A stretch of 17,976 bases of DNA from JARRNO01 sp037384885 (GTDB taxonomy: Bacteria; Acidobacteriota; UBA4820; DSQY01), in NCBI GenBank assembly GCA_037384885.1, contig JARRNO010000017.1:1-17976 (forward strand), read 5' to 3'. The notes below the pieces were generated by a model. It worked only from the letters and a program-made list of their open reading frames with translations. It searched no databases and was not told the DNA's origin. A program made the translations under genes and the position numbers. Positions within the stretch are counted from its first letter, which is position 1. Every line of letters begins with the position of its first letter. Shown piece by piece: positions 6,812-13,352 of the stretch.

Positions 6812-7909
6812 ATGCAAGCCATCGTAAAAACCAAGCCTGAAAACGGGGCGGAACTGCAAGAGGTCGACACGCCGAAAATCGCACCCGACCAGGTCCTGGT
6901 CAAGGTGCGCGCCACGTCGATCTGCGGAACCGACGTGCACATCTACCGCTGGGACGCCTGGGCGAACGGACGCATCGGCGCCTCGCACCTGCCTCAGATC
7001 ATGGGCCATGAAGTGGCGGGGGAAGTCGTGGAAGTGGGAAACCAGGTCCACCGTATCAAGGTGGGCGACTACATCTCAGCCGAGACCCACATTTACGACC
7101 CCGGAGACCTCACGGCGCTGGTGGGCCAGCTCAACGTGGGGGATCACATGCGGATCCTCGGTGTGGATACCAACGGAGCCTTCGCCGAGTATTTCGCCGT
7201 ACCCGAATCGGTGTGCTGGGTGAACGACCCGCAAATGCCGCCTGAGATCGCCACGATCCAGGAGCCGGTGGGCAACGCCGTCTATGCGGTCCTGGGCGAA
7301 GACCACGACATTGCGGGCAAATCCATGGTCATTCTCGGTGACGGCCCCACGGGCGTCGCCGCCGCGGGTGTCGCCCGGGCGTGCGGTGTCACGCAGATCT
7401 TCCTGGTCGGAGAGAATCCTTACAACCTCGATATCGGCCGTAAGATGGGCGCGGACCACACCCTCGACGCCAACGCCGACCTGGACCGGGTGGCTTACGT
7501 CAGGGACCACACGCAGGGATACGGTGCGGACATCGTGGTGGAAATGGCCGGGGCTCCCAGGGCCCTCGAAGAGGGCCTGCAGATGGTGCGCCGCGGCGGG
7601 CGGTTCTCCGCCTTCGGCGTTATGTCGCAATCGCCGCTGAGTCTCGACTACAATAACGCCATCGTTTTCAAGGGCGTTCAGATCCACGGCATTTCGGGGC
7701 GGATGATTTTCGACACATGGTACCGGGTACGCAATCTTCTGAACTCGGGCCGCCTCGACGTCAAGCCCATGATCACCCAGCTTTTACCCCTGGCCGAGTT
7801 CGAGAAGGGATTCGCCGCCGCGCAGGCGCGGCCCCGGAACTCCGTCAAGGTCGTCATGTTCCCGGCCGCGGACGAAATGGAACAGGCCCGGAAGCGGATG
7901 GGTATGTAG
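6812..7909 (+). CDS. tdh: L-threonine 3-dehydrogenase (structural zinc site lost)
   Basis: Oxidises L-threonine with NAD to 2-amino-3-ketobutyrate, which the next gene's product splits to glycine and acetyl-CoA. The 365-residue protein follows archaeal/bacterial Tdh closely: ATSICGTDVHIY (34-45) with catalytic zinc ligand C38, MGHEVAGEVVE (64-74) with H66/E67, ATIQEPVGNAV (147-157), the NAD loop LGDGPTGVAAAG (175-186), and the Tdh-typical GRMIFDTWYRV near the C-terminus. Oddly, the loop that normally carries four structural-zinc cysteines (C-x2-C-x2-C-x7-C) has none. At the same length, residues 94-113 read IYDPGDLTALVGQLNVGDHM, with D96, D99, A102 and G110 at the cysteine positions. The acidic coenzyme-binding position reads LVGENP (198-203). 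The ribosome binding site is TAAGGAG before 6812. kbl follows 55 bp downstream, which supports the Tdh assignment over a generic polyol dehydrogenase. Confidence 0.88.
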   Translation: MQAIVKTKPENGAELQEVDTPKIAPDQVLVKVRATSICGTDVHIYRWDAWANGRIGASHLPQIMGHEVAGEVVEVGNQVHRIKVGDYISAETHIYDPGDLTALVGQLNVGDHMRILGVDTNGAFAEYFAVPESVCWVNDPQMPPEIATIQEPVGNAVYAVLGEDHDIAGKSMVILGDGPTGVAAAGVARACGVTQIFLVGENPYNLDIGRKMGADHTLDANADLDRVAYVRDHTQGYGADIVVEMAGAPRALEEGLQMVRRGGRFSAFGVMSQSPLSLDYNNAIVFKGVQIHGISGRMIFDTWYRVRNLLNSGRLDVKPMITQLLPLAEFEKGFAAAQARPRNSVKVVMFPAADEMEQARKRMGM

Positions 7910-7964
7910 ACATCCGGCTCCATCCGCCGGCGGCGCGGCGGAAAAGAACAGGAGGACGCTTACG

Positions 7965-9206
7965 ATGTACGGCAAGATGAAGGACTATCTCCAGGACGAG
8001 TTGAAATCGATCCGCGAACAGGGCCTGTACAAGGACGAGCGCCTGATCCGGTCGCCCCAGGCGGCGGCTGTCGACGTGTCCTTCCCCCAGGACGATCCGC
8101 CGCGGGAGGTCTTGAATTTCTGCGCCAACAACTATCTGGGACTTTCCAGCGATCCCAGCCTGCTCGAGGCGGCGCGCAGAGGGCTGGACCAACGGGGATA
8201 TGGGATGTCGTCGGTGCGGTTCATCTGCGGCACGCAGGATATCCATACCGCCCTGGAGGCGAAGATCAGCCGATTTCTCGGCACGGACGCCACCATCCTC
8301 TATTCTTCCTGCTTTGACGCGAACGGCGGGTTGTTCGAAACCCTCATGAAAGAAGATGACGCTATTATCACCGACGAACTCAACCACGCCTCGATCATCG
8401 ACGGGGTCCGGTTGTCCAAGGCCAAGCGGCTCATTTTCAAGCACGCCGACATGGCTAACCTGGAAATGCGCCTGCAGGAGGCCCAGACCGCGCGGTTCCG
8501 CCTGATCGCCACCGACGGGGTCTTTTCCATGGATGGCGACATCGCCAACCTTCCCGGCATCTGCGAGATGGCTGAGAAATACGACGCCCTGGTGATGGTG
8601 GATGATTCGCACGCCACGGGTTTCATGGGCAAGCACGGCCGGGGCACGCACGAGCACTGGGGTGTGGAGGACCGGATCGACATCATAACTTCTACTCTCG
8701 GCAAAGCGCTTGGCGGAGCCTCCGGCGGATTCACATCCGGCCGGAAAGAGATCGTGGAAATGCTCCGGCAGCGCTCCCGGCCGTACCTCTTTTCCAACAC
8801 CCTTCCGCCGGTCGTCGTTTCGGCCGCCCACCAGGCCCTGGACCTCGTTCTTGAAAGCACGGCGCTGCGGGATAAGTTGGAAGAGAATACCCGGTACTTC
8901 CGCGAGAAAATGACGGCGGCGGGGTTCGGCATCAAGCCCGGCGAGCACCCCATCGTTCCCATCATGCTTTACAACGCCAAGCTTTCGCAGGACATGGCCC
9001 GGGATCTTTACGGCAAGGGGATCTATGTCATCGGCTTCTACTATCCCGTGGTCGCCAAGGGACAGGCCCGGATCCGGGTCCAGCTTTCGGCGGCGCACGA
9101 AAAAGAACATCTCGACCGGGCCATCGGGGCCTTCACAGAGATCGGTGAGAAGTACGGGATCCTCGGCAAAACCAAGGAAGAGATCGTGGAGAAATACGGT
9201 CTCTGA
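7965..9206 (+). CDS. kbl: Glycine C-acetyltransferase (2-amino-3-ketobutyrate CoA ligase)
   Basis: A PLP-dependent alpha-oxoamine synthase that converts 2-amino-3-ketobutyrate plus CoA to glycine and acetyl-CoA, completing threonine breakdown begun by Tdh. It has 413 residues, slightly longer than the usual 398. Family motifs are FCANNYLGLSS (52-62), GYGMSSVRFICGTQDIH (78-94), DELNHASIIDG (138-148), VDDSHATGFMG (212-222) and STLGKALGGASGG (243-255), with K247 as the PLP lysine. The ATG at 7965 is preceded by AGGAGG with 9-nt spacing. It is 55 bp after tdh on the same strand and followed by a strong terminator, so tdh-kbl form one operon. Other family members (BioF, HemA, SPT) are less likely given the Tdh neighbour and the Kbl-type N-terminus. 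Confidence 0.95.
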   Translation: MYGKMKDYLQDELKSIREQGLYKDERLIRSPQAAAVDVSFPQDDPPREVLNFCANNYLGLSSDPSLLEAARRGLDQRGYGMSSVRFICGTQDIHTALEAKISRFLGTDATILYSSCFDANGGLFETLMKEDDAIITDELNHASIIDGVRLSKAKRLIFKHADMANLEMRLQEAQTARFRLIATDGVFSMDGDIANLPGICEMAEKYDALVMVDDSHATGFMGKHGRGTHEHWGVEDRIDIITSTLGKALGGASGGFTSGRKEIVEMLRQRSRPYLFSNTLPPVVVSAAHQALDLVLESTALRDKLEENTRYFREKMTAAGFGIKPGEHPIVPIMLYNAKLSQDMARDLYGKGIYVIGFYYPVVAKGQARIRVQLSAAHEKEHLDRAIGAFTEIGEKYGILGKTKEEIVEKYGL

Positions 9207-9228
9207 CCCCATTTCCCAAGCAGAGCGG

Positions 9229-9259
9229 AAAGGGCGGCCGGTTCAGGCCGCCCTTTTTT
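9229..9259 (+). terminator. Strong intrinsic terminator of tdh-kbl
   Basis: AAA plus GGGCGGCC (9229-9239), loop GGTTCA (9240-9245), GGCCGCCC (9246-9253), then six T (9254-9259). The 8-bp GC stem is perfect and can extend by A-T pairs into the T-run. It lies 23 bp after the kbl stop and separates this operon from egtB. Confidence 0.92.
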
Positions 9260-9377
9260 GTGCGCCTGGTGCTCCAAGGAGATCCGGCGCCTGGAATGTG
9301 CGTTGTCTCCCCAGCGTTTTAAAGGGTAACCCAACGGTGCGGTATGAAGGTGCCGGTGCAATAAAGGTGTTTGAACC

Positions 9378-10649
9378 ATGAATGAACAGAACAAAATGTG
9401 GGCGGACCGGTTCAGGGGGGTCAGGGCCTTTACCGAGACCCTCTGCAAACCGCTTGCGGCAGAGGATTATGTCGTCCAGTCCATGCCGGATGTCAGCCCC
9501 ACGAAGTGGCATCTTGCCCATACGTCCTGGTTTTTCGAAACGTTCCTCCTCAACCGGCACGCGCCGGACTACCAGCCGCCCGATCCCCTCTATCCTTTCC
9601 TGTTTAATTCTTATTACGTCCAGGCGGGACCCCGCTTTACGAGAAGCCGGCGCGGCCTCTTGTCCCGCCCGACAGTGGAGGAGATATACGGGTACCGGAG
9701 GCACGTCAACCGCTACATGGTCTCGCTGCTCGAACGGGCGGACGACGACCTGCTGGCCGAAATCGCTCCCATCGTCGAATTGGGGCTGAATCACGAGCAG
9801 CAGCACCAGGAGCTGCTTCTCATGGACATCAAGCACGTCTTTTCCGTCAATCCTCTGCATCCCGTGTACAGCGAGGTCCACCCCGGCGAAACCACGGGGG
9901 TGTCCGTCCTGAACATGAAATGGCTCGAAAATGACGGCGGCCTGGTGGAGATCGGCCACGAAGGAGAGGCGTTCGCCTACGACAATGAAACTCCCAGGCA
10001 CAAGGTTTACCTCAAGCCCTACCGCATCGCATCCCGGCTCGTGACGGCGGGCGAGTTTCTCGCCTTCATGGAAGACGGTGGTTATTCTCGGCCCGAACTC
10101 TGGCTGTCTGACGGGTGGGACGCGCGCATGGAGGAAGGTTGGGAGGGGCCTCTCTACTGGGAAAAAGCGGAGGGGAAGCGGCAGGTGTTTACGCTGTCCG
10201 GCCTGAGGCCGTTGGACCCTTCCGAGCCCGTGTGCCACGTCAGTTACTTTGAAGCGGACGCTTATGCGCGGTGGGCGGGCGCCCGCCTCCCCACCGAAGC
10301 GGAATGGGAGCACGTGGCCGGAGAAGTCCCAATCGTGGGCAATTTCGCCGACCAGGGCCGCTTTCATCCATCGCCTGTCTCTGGAGCCGCCGCCACCTGG
10401 GCGGTGGCGCAACTTTACGGCGACCTCTGGGAGTGGACCTCAAGCCCGTATTGCGCTTATCCCGGCTACACGCCTCTGCCCGGAGCGCTGGGAGAATACA
10501 ACGGGAAGTTCATGGCCAACCAGATGGTGCTTCGTGGCGGGGCCTGTGTGACATCCAGAGACCATATCCGGGCCACCTACCGCAATTTCTTTGTTCCGCA
10601 TGCGCGATGGCAGTTCGCCGGATTCCGTCTCGCGCGGGACGCGGGTTAA
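9378..10649 (+). CDS. egtB: Ergothioneine biosynthesis protein EgtB (iron-dependent sulfoxide synthase)
   Basis: A non-heme iron enzyme that uses O2 to join hercynine to a thiol (gamma-glutamylcysteine or cysteine), forming the sulfoxide precursor of ergothioneine. The 423 residues hold an N-terminal DinB-like helical domain (about 10-155) and a C-terminal formylglycine-generating-enzyme-like domain (about 185-420). Iron ligands by family pattern are H48 in KWHLAHTSWFFE and H139/H143 in LNHEQQHQE. The FGE domain ends with the EgtB hallmark RNFFVPHARWQFAGFRLAR. Two adjacent tyrosines (NSYY, 77-80) may match the tyrosine pair reported near the iron in the cysteine-using EgtB of Chloracidobacterium; that alignment is from memory. 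The ribosome binding site AAAGGTG precedes the ATG at 9378. egtD follows after 21 bp. No egtA or egtC is nearby, which fits direct use of cysteine. Confidence 0.93.
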   Translation: MNEQNKMWADRFRGVRAFTETLCKPLAAEDYVVQSMPDVSPTKWHLAHTSWFFETFLLNRHAPDYQPPDPLYPFLFNSYYVQAGPRFTRSRRGLLSRPTVEEIYGYRRHVNRYMVSLLERADDDLLAEIAPIVELGLNHEQQHQELLLMDIKHVFSVNPLHPVYSEVHPGETTGVSVLNMKWLENDGGLVEIGHEGEAFAYDNETPRHKVYLKPYRIASRLVTAGEFLAFMEDGGYSRPELWLSDGWDARMEEGWEGPLYWEKAEGKRQVFTLSGLRPLDPSEPVCHVSYFEADAYARWAGARLPTEAEWEHVAGEVPIVGNFADQGRFHPSPVSGAAATWAVAQLYGDLWEWTSSPYCAYPGYTPLPGALGEYNGKFMANQMVLRGGACVTSRDHIRATYRNFFVPHARWQFAGFRLARDAG

Positions 10650-10658
10650 TACAAACCT

Positions 10659-10663
10659 GGAGG
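10659..10663 (+). promoter_or_regulatory. Ribosome binding site deciding the egtD start
   Basis: GGAGG lies 7 nt before the ATG at 10671 and only 4 nt before an in-frame GTG at 10668, so the ATG is preferred. Confidence 0.65.
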
Positions 10664-10670
10664 CGACGTG

Positions 10671-11639
10671 ATGGCCATTGAGTATTCTGCGGATGTAAGC
10701 GGTGACGCCCTGGAGGAAATTCTGACGAGCCTGGCTGAATCGCCCAGACGGATCCCCAGCAAGTATTTCTATGATGAAAAGGGTTCGAAGTTGTTCGACC
10801 GGATCTGCACCCTTGACGAATATTACCCCACGAGGACGGAAATGGCGATCATGCGGGACTGTATCGGGGAGATCTGCTCCGCGTTGGGCCCGCAGTGCCT
10901 GCTCGTGGAACTGGGGAGCGGCAGCAGCACCAAGGTCCGTCTGCTCCTGGACCATCTCGAATCACCGGCAGGCTATGTACCCGTGGACATCGCTCTCCAA
11001 CATCTTGAACACGCCGCCGCGGCCCTTTCGAAAGACTATGCCGGCCTGCCGGTTGTGCCCGTTCACGCGGACTTTACCCGACCCTTCGAGGTGCCGGAAT
11101 TGAGGGAGCCTTCCAAGCGCCGGGTCGTCTACTACCCCGGCTCCACGATCGGCAATTTTACACCGGATGCGGCCAGGGAACAGCTTCGCCGGATCTCGCG
11201 GCTTTGCGCCGCCGGGGGCGGGCTGCTCATTGGAGTCGATCTCAAAAAAGACGTCTCCGTCTTGGAACAAGCCTACAACGACGCAGGCGGTGTGACCGCA
11301 GCGTTCAACAAAAACATTCTCACCAATTTGAACCGGGAGTTCGGCGCCGATTTTGACCCCGGGCGGTTCGATCACCGGGCCGTTTACGACCGGGAACACG
11401 GCAGAATTGAAATGTACCTGATAAGCCGCGAGGCCCATACGGTCAGGCTGGGCGGCAAGCGTTTGGAGATCCGCGGCGGGGAGCCGCTGCTGACGGAGTA
11501 TTCCTACAAATACAGCCCGGAGGATTTCCGGGAGCTGGCGGCCGGTGTTTTCGAGGTGCGCCGGGTGTGGACCGATCCGAGAAACCTTTTCAGCGTTCAG
11601 TACCTGGAGCCGGCCGGACCTCGTGCAGGCAAGAAGTGA
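10671..11639 (+). CDS. egtD: L-histidine N(alpha)-methyltransferase EgtD
   Basis: Trimethylates the alpha-amino group of histidine with three S-adenosylmethionine to give hercynine, the substrate of EgtB. The 322 residues show the EgtD signature: the opening IPSKYFYDEKGSKLFDRIC (28-46), the tyrosine-rich YYPTRTE (51-57), the SAM-binding loop VELGSGSSTK (79-88), YYPGSTIGNFTPDAA (154-168), and the C-terminal SYKYSPEDF and DPRNLFSVQYLEP. Length matches characterised EgtD proteins (about 320). It is in one operon with egtB, 21 bp apart, and together they suffice for the methylation and sulfur-insertion steps. The final C-S lyase (egtE) is not in the window and may be supplied by a PLP enzyme elsewhere. 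No classical terminator with a T-run follows, but two perfect hairpins do. Confidence 0.94.
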   Translation: MAIEYSADVSGDALEEILTSLAESPRRIPSKYFYDEKGSKLFDRICTLDEYYPTRTEMAIMRDCIGEICSALGPQCLLVELGSGSSTKVRLLLDHLESPAGYVPVDIALQHLEHAAAALSKDYAGLPVVPVHADFTRPFEVPELREPSKRRVVYYPGSTIGNFTPDAAREQLRRISRLCAAGGGLLIGVDLKKDVSVLEQAYNDAGGVTAAFNKNILTNLNREFGADFDPGRFDHRAVYDREHGRIEMYLISREAHTVRLGGKRLEIRGGEPLLTEYSYKYSPEDFRELAAGVFEVRRVWTDPRNLFSVQYLEPAGPRAGKK

Positions 11640-11867
11640 TATCCCGTCCGGGGGAGGTATTGTGCCGGCGGCCGGAAGCGGAGCGCTTCGCGCTTACCGG
11701 CGTCATCGGTTCCGCCGCGTTGTAAAGCGGGCTTTCTCCCGCGGCGGAACACACTGAGCCGCCGCATCAAGATGCGGTCGCTCCCGGCCGGTCCCTGCAA
11801 AATCGTGGCAACCGAAAAACATGAAGGGGGGAAAAGCCGCCTGAAGTTGGAAGGTGGCGGAACGGCG
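11640..11867. other. Convergent intergenic region with two perfect inverted repeats
   Basis: There is no gene here; it separates egtD from a convergent small gene. GTTCCGCCGCG (11709-11719) pairs with CGCGGCGGAAC (11740-11750) over 11 bp, and its loop contains a nested AAAG/CTTT hairpin (11724-11735). A second hairpin, CCGCAT/ATGCGG (11763-11768/11771-11776 region, tetraloop-like centre), follows at 11762-11777. Neither has a T-run on either strand. They may act as transcript-end structures or be copies of a palindromic repeat. Confidence 0.5.
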
Positions 11868-12281
11868 TCACGTGGGGAGGGCCGGCATCACGAGACGCAT
11901 CAATACGGCGAATCCGAGAAGCAAAAGGATGGAAACCAGGGAGCTCACCACCGGGTTGGTCAGGTACCGGTTGAGGACGTAAGCACGAAGATAACTGACC
12001 GGCATGACCATCATGCCCACCGGCGCCAGTTCCATGAAGTTGGCGGGTTCGTGTGGGCCGAATCCCCAGTAATAGAGCAGAAGCCAGAACGCGAGGGGGT
12101 AAATGGAGAGCCCCCAGTCCCAGGGGAAGAAGGCCCGGCGGCGCCTCAGCTCCTTCCAGGCCGGCAGCGAAAAGCCCGTCGAAAAGACGAGAAGGATGAC
12201 GAGCCCGGTCCCTACGCGGACCCAGAATGGCATGTGCTTCCAAAAGGCGCCCCCGGACATCAGGGCCGCAAGCAGAACCAT
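11868..12281 (-). CDS. Small integral membrane protein of unknown function
   Basis: I do not recognise a family. The 137-residue protein is very hydrophobic, with about four predicted membrane segments: around 20-40 (VRVGTGLVILLVFSTGF), 54-74 (LSIYPLAFWLLLYYWGFG), 84-103 (APVGMMVMPVSYLRAY) and 110-134 (VVSSLVSILLLLGFAVLMRL). A basic cytoplasmic-type loop (KELRRRR) lies near 43-49. The membrane pattern, a GGAG site before the ATG at 12281 and a matching upstream promoter make it a convincing gene although no function can be assigned. It is convergent with egtD and separated from the ferredoxin gene upstream by more than 400 bp. Confidence 0.72.
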   Translation of the reverse strand: MVLLAALMSGGAFWKHMPFWVRVGTGLVILLVFSTGFSLPAWKELRRRRAFFPWDWGLSIYPLAFWLLLYYWGFGPHEPANFMELAPVGMMVMPVSYLRAYVLNRYLTNPVVSSLVSILLLLGFAVLMRLVMPALPT

Positions 12282-12347
12282 CGGCGCTCCTTCGGTCTTC
12301 TTCCACGGCGGCGCGGCCCCGTTCAGGACCCGTCGATGCGTGCCTAT

Positions 12348-12376
12348 ACTTTAGCAGAGCCGGCTCCCGGGCTCAA
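12348..12376 (-). promoter_or_regulatory. Promoter of the small membrane protein gene
   Basis: On the minus strand TTGAGC (12376-12371), 17 bp, then TAAAGT (12353-12348); four of six matches in each box. Transcription would start near 12341, giving a 60-nt leader to the ATG at 12281. Confidence 0.5.
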
Positions 12377-12699
12377 TCGGCCGCCGCGGATTGAGACCGA
12401 AAGTCTGATTGAAAGTGGGAAGCCACCGGGATTGCAGGGGCTCCATCGCGGTGTTCTTCAGATCAAAAGGCCATGCTTCAAGATGTCCGGAATCAGCCGC
12501 CTTCGGCTGACGCAAGGGCAGGCCCCAGCCGGCGGGGCTCTCTTGGGAAAATCTTCCGAGCTTTTTGCGGCGCCGTCTTCCAGTCTGGAAATACTGGCGG
12601 GCGGGCCGTTCAGGCGCATTTGGAGGGATGCCCTTGTTGGAGGTTATGAAGGTGTGAGATCAGGCCCGCTCCGCCGGTTCTGGAATTCGTTTCGTTACT
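12377..12699. other. Intergenic region without a convincing gene
   Basis: About 320 bp between the ferredoxin stop and the promoter of the membrane protein gene. It holds a perfect hairpin, TCAGCCG/CGGCTGA (12493-12499/12504-12510, loop CCTT), and a 13-bp palindrome, TTCCAG-T-CTGGAA (12578-12590). A 53-codon open frame on the minus strand in this region has no ribosome binding site and is not called. The hairpin could end the ferredoxin transcript but is almost 200 bp past its stop and lacks a T-run. Confidence 0.45.
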
Positions 12700-13101
12700 T
12701 CAGGACTTGTCCTGCTTTCCGGCTTCGGCCTGCGCCTTCAGAAAGGCCAGGTAGCGCTGCCGGTTTTCCTGGATTTCGGACTTAAGGGCCGCGGCGTCCT
12801 TGTTGAGGAGACGCTCCAGGGGCCGTCCGTTGACAAAATGTTCACGGACAAGTTCTGGGATGTCCCCGATCTGAACCTTGGAATACCAGGCGCCCTCCGG
12901 GTAGACCACCAGGTTGGGGCCGCGACCGCAAAGGCCCAGAGATCCGCAGGTGGTGACCTGGACCGTATCGTCCAGACCTGCCGAGGAAACTTCCTTCCTC
13001 AGGGCTTCCAGGACGGATTCGCTGCCGGAAGCCGTGCAGCCCGGCACTCCGGGCGGCTTCTGTTGCGTGCAGACATAGACGTGATACTTGAAAGGTTCCA
13101 T
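12700..13101 (-). CDS. Thioredoxin-like [2Fe-2S] ferredoxin
   Basis: A 133-residue electron carrier of the thioredoxin-fold [2Fe-2S] ferredoxin family (related to Shethna-type ferredoxin and the NuoE/HoxE fold). The N-terminal half opens YHVYVCTQQKPPG (6-18). The C-terminal half has TTCGSLGLCGRGPNLVVYPEG (51-70, read in two parts), then AWYSKV. Cysteines are C11, C22, C52 and C58. The first pair fits the family. In the second, the usual C-x3-C is read as C-x5-C, with Ser54 at the more usual ligand position. A lysine-rich helical tail (100-133) extends past the domain. The start at 13101 was chosen because it begins directly before the fold; a longer frame from 13164 would start upstream of the -10 box's transcription start. 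It has its own strong promoter. The redox partner is not evident from the neighbours. Confidence 0.85.
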   Translation of the reverse strand: MEPFKYHVYVCTQQKPPGVPGCTASGSESVLEALRKEVSSAGLDDTVQVTTCGSLGLCGRGPNLVVYPEGAWYSKVQIGDIPELVREHFVNGRPLERLLNKDAAALKSEIQENRQRYLAFLKAQAEAGKQDKS

Positions 13102-13163
13102 GACAGCTTTCCTTTCCCCCGCGGGAATGCCGGCCGGAAACGACCGAAGTCCGTGAGATGACA

Positions 13164-13192
13164 ATTCTAGGGACGCCGCATTCCGGTCTCAA
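13164..13192 (-). promoter_or_regulatory. Sigma70-type promoter of the ferredoxin gene
   Basis: On the minus strand TTGAGA (13192-13187), a 17-bp spacer, then TAGAAT (13169-13164); close to consensus in both boxes. Transcription would start near 13157, about 56 nt before the ATG at 13101. This also rules out the longer start at 13164. Confidence 0.7.
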
Positions 13193-13352
13193 GGAGGGGG
13201 ATCAAACGGATCGTGGCGAGGGGGATTTAACCCAGGAAAACCCATGAAACCCTGGCCTGCTTAAGATATGGACCTGCTATCCAACGTGCGGGAAATACGC
13301 GGACGAAAGTCGTTTGGGTGCTGGCGGAAGACCGCCCGGTCTTTGCCTCGCT

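Noticed and set aside
7854..9212. Minus-strand 452-codon frame opposite kbl
   Set aside because: Shadow of kbl; no start signal and no domain.
12578..12590. Palindrome TTCCAG-T-CTGGAA as an operator
   Set aside because: It lies downstream of the ferredoxin gene and far from any promoter I can support; likely chance.
12462..12623. 53-codon minus-strand frame between the ferredoxin and membrane-protein genes
   Set aside because: No ribosome binding site and no recognisable pattern.
11772..12785. Plus-strand open frame of 337 codons across the membrane-protein gene and the intergenic region
   Set aside because: Pro/Arg/Gly-rich product with no family, antisense to a gene with clear membrane segments, promoter and ribosome binding site.
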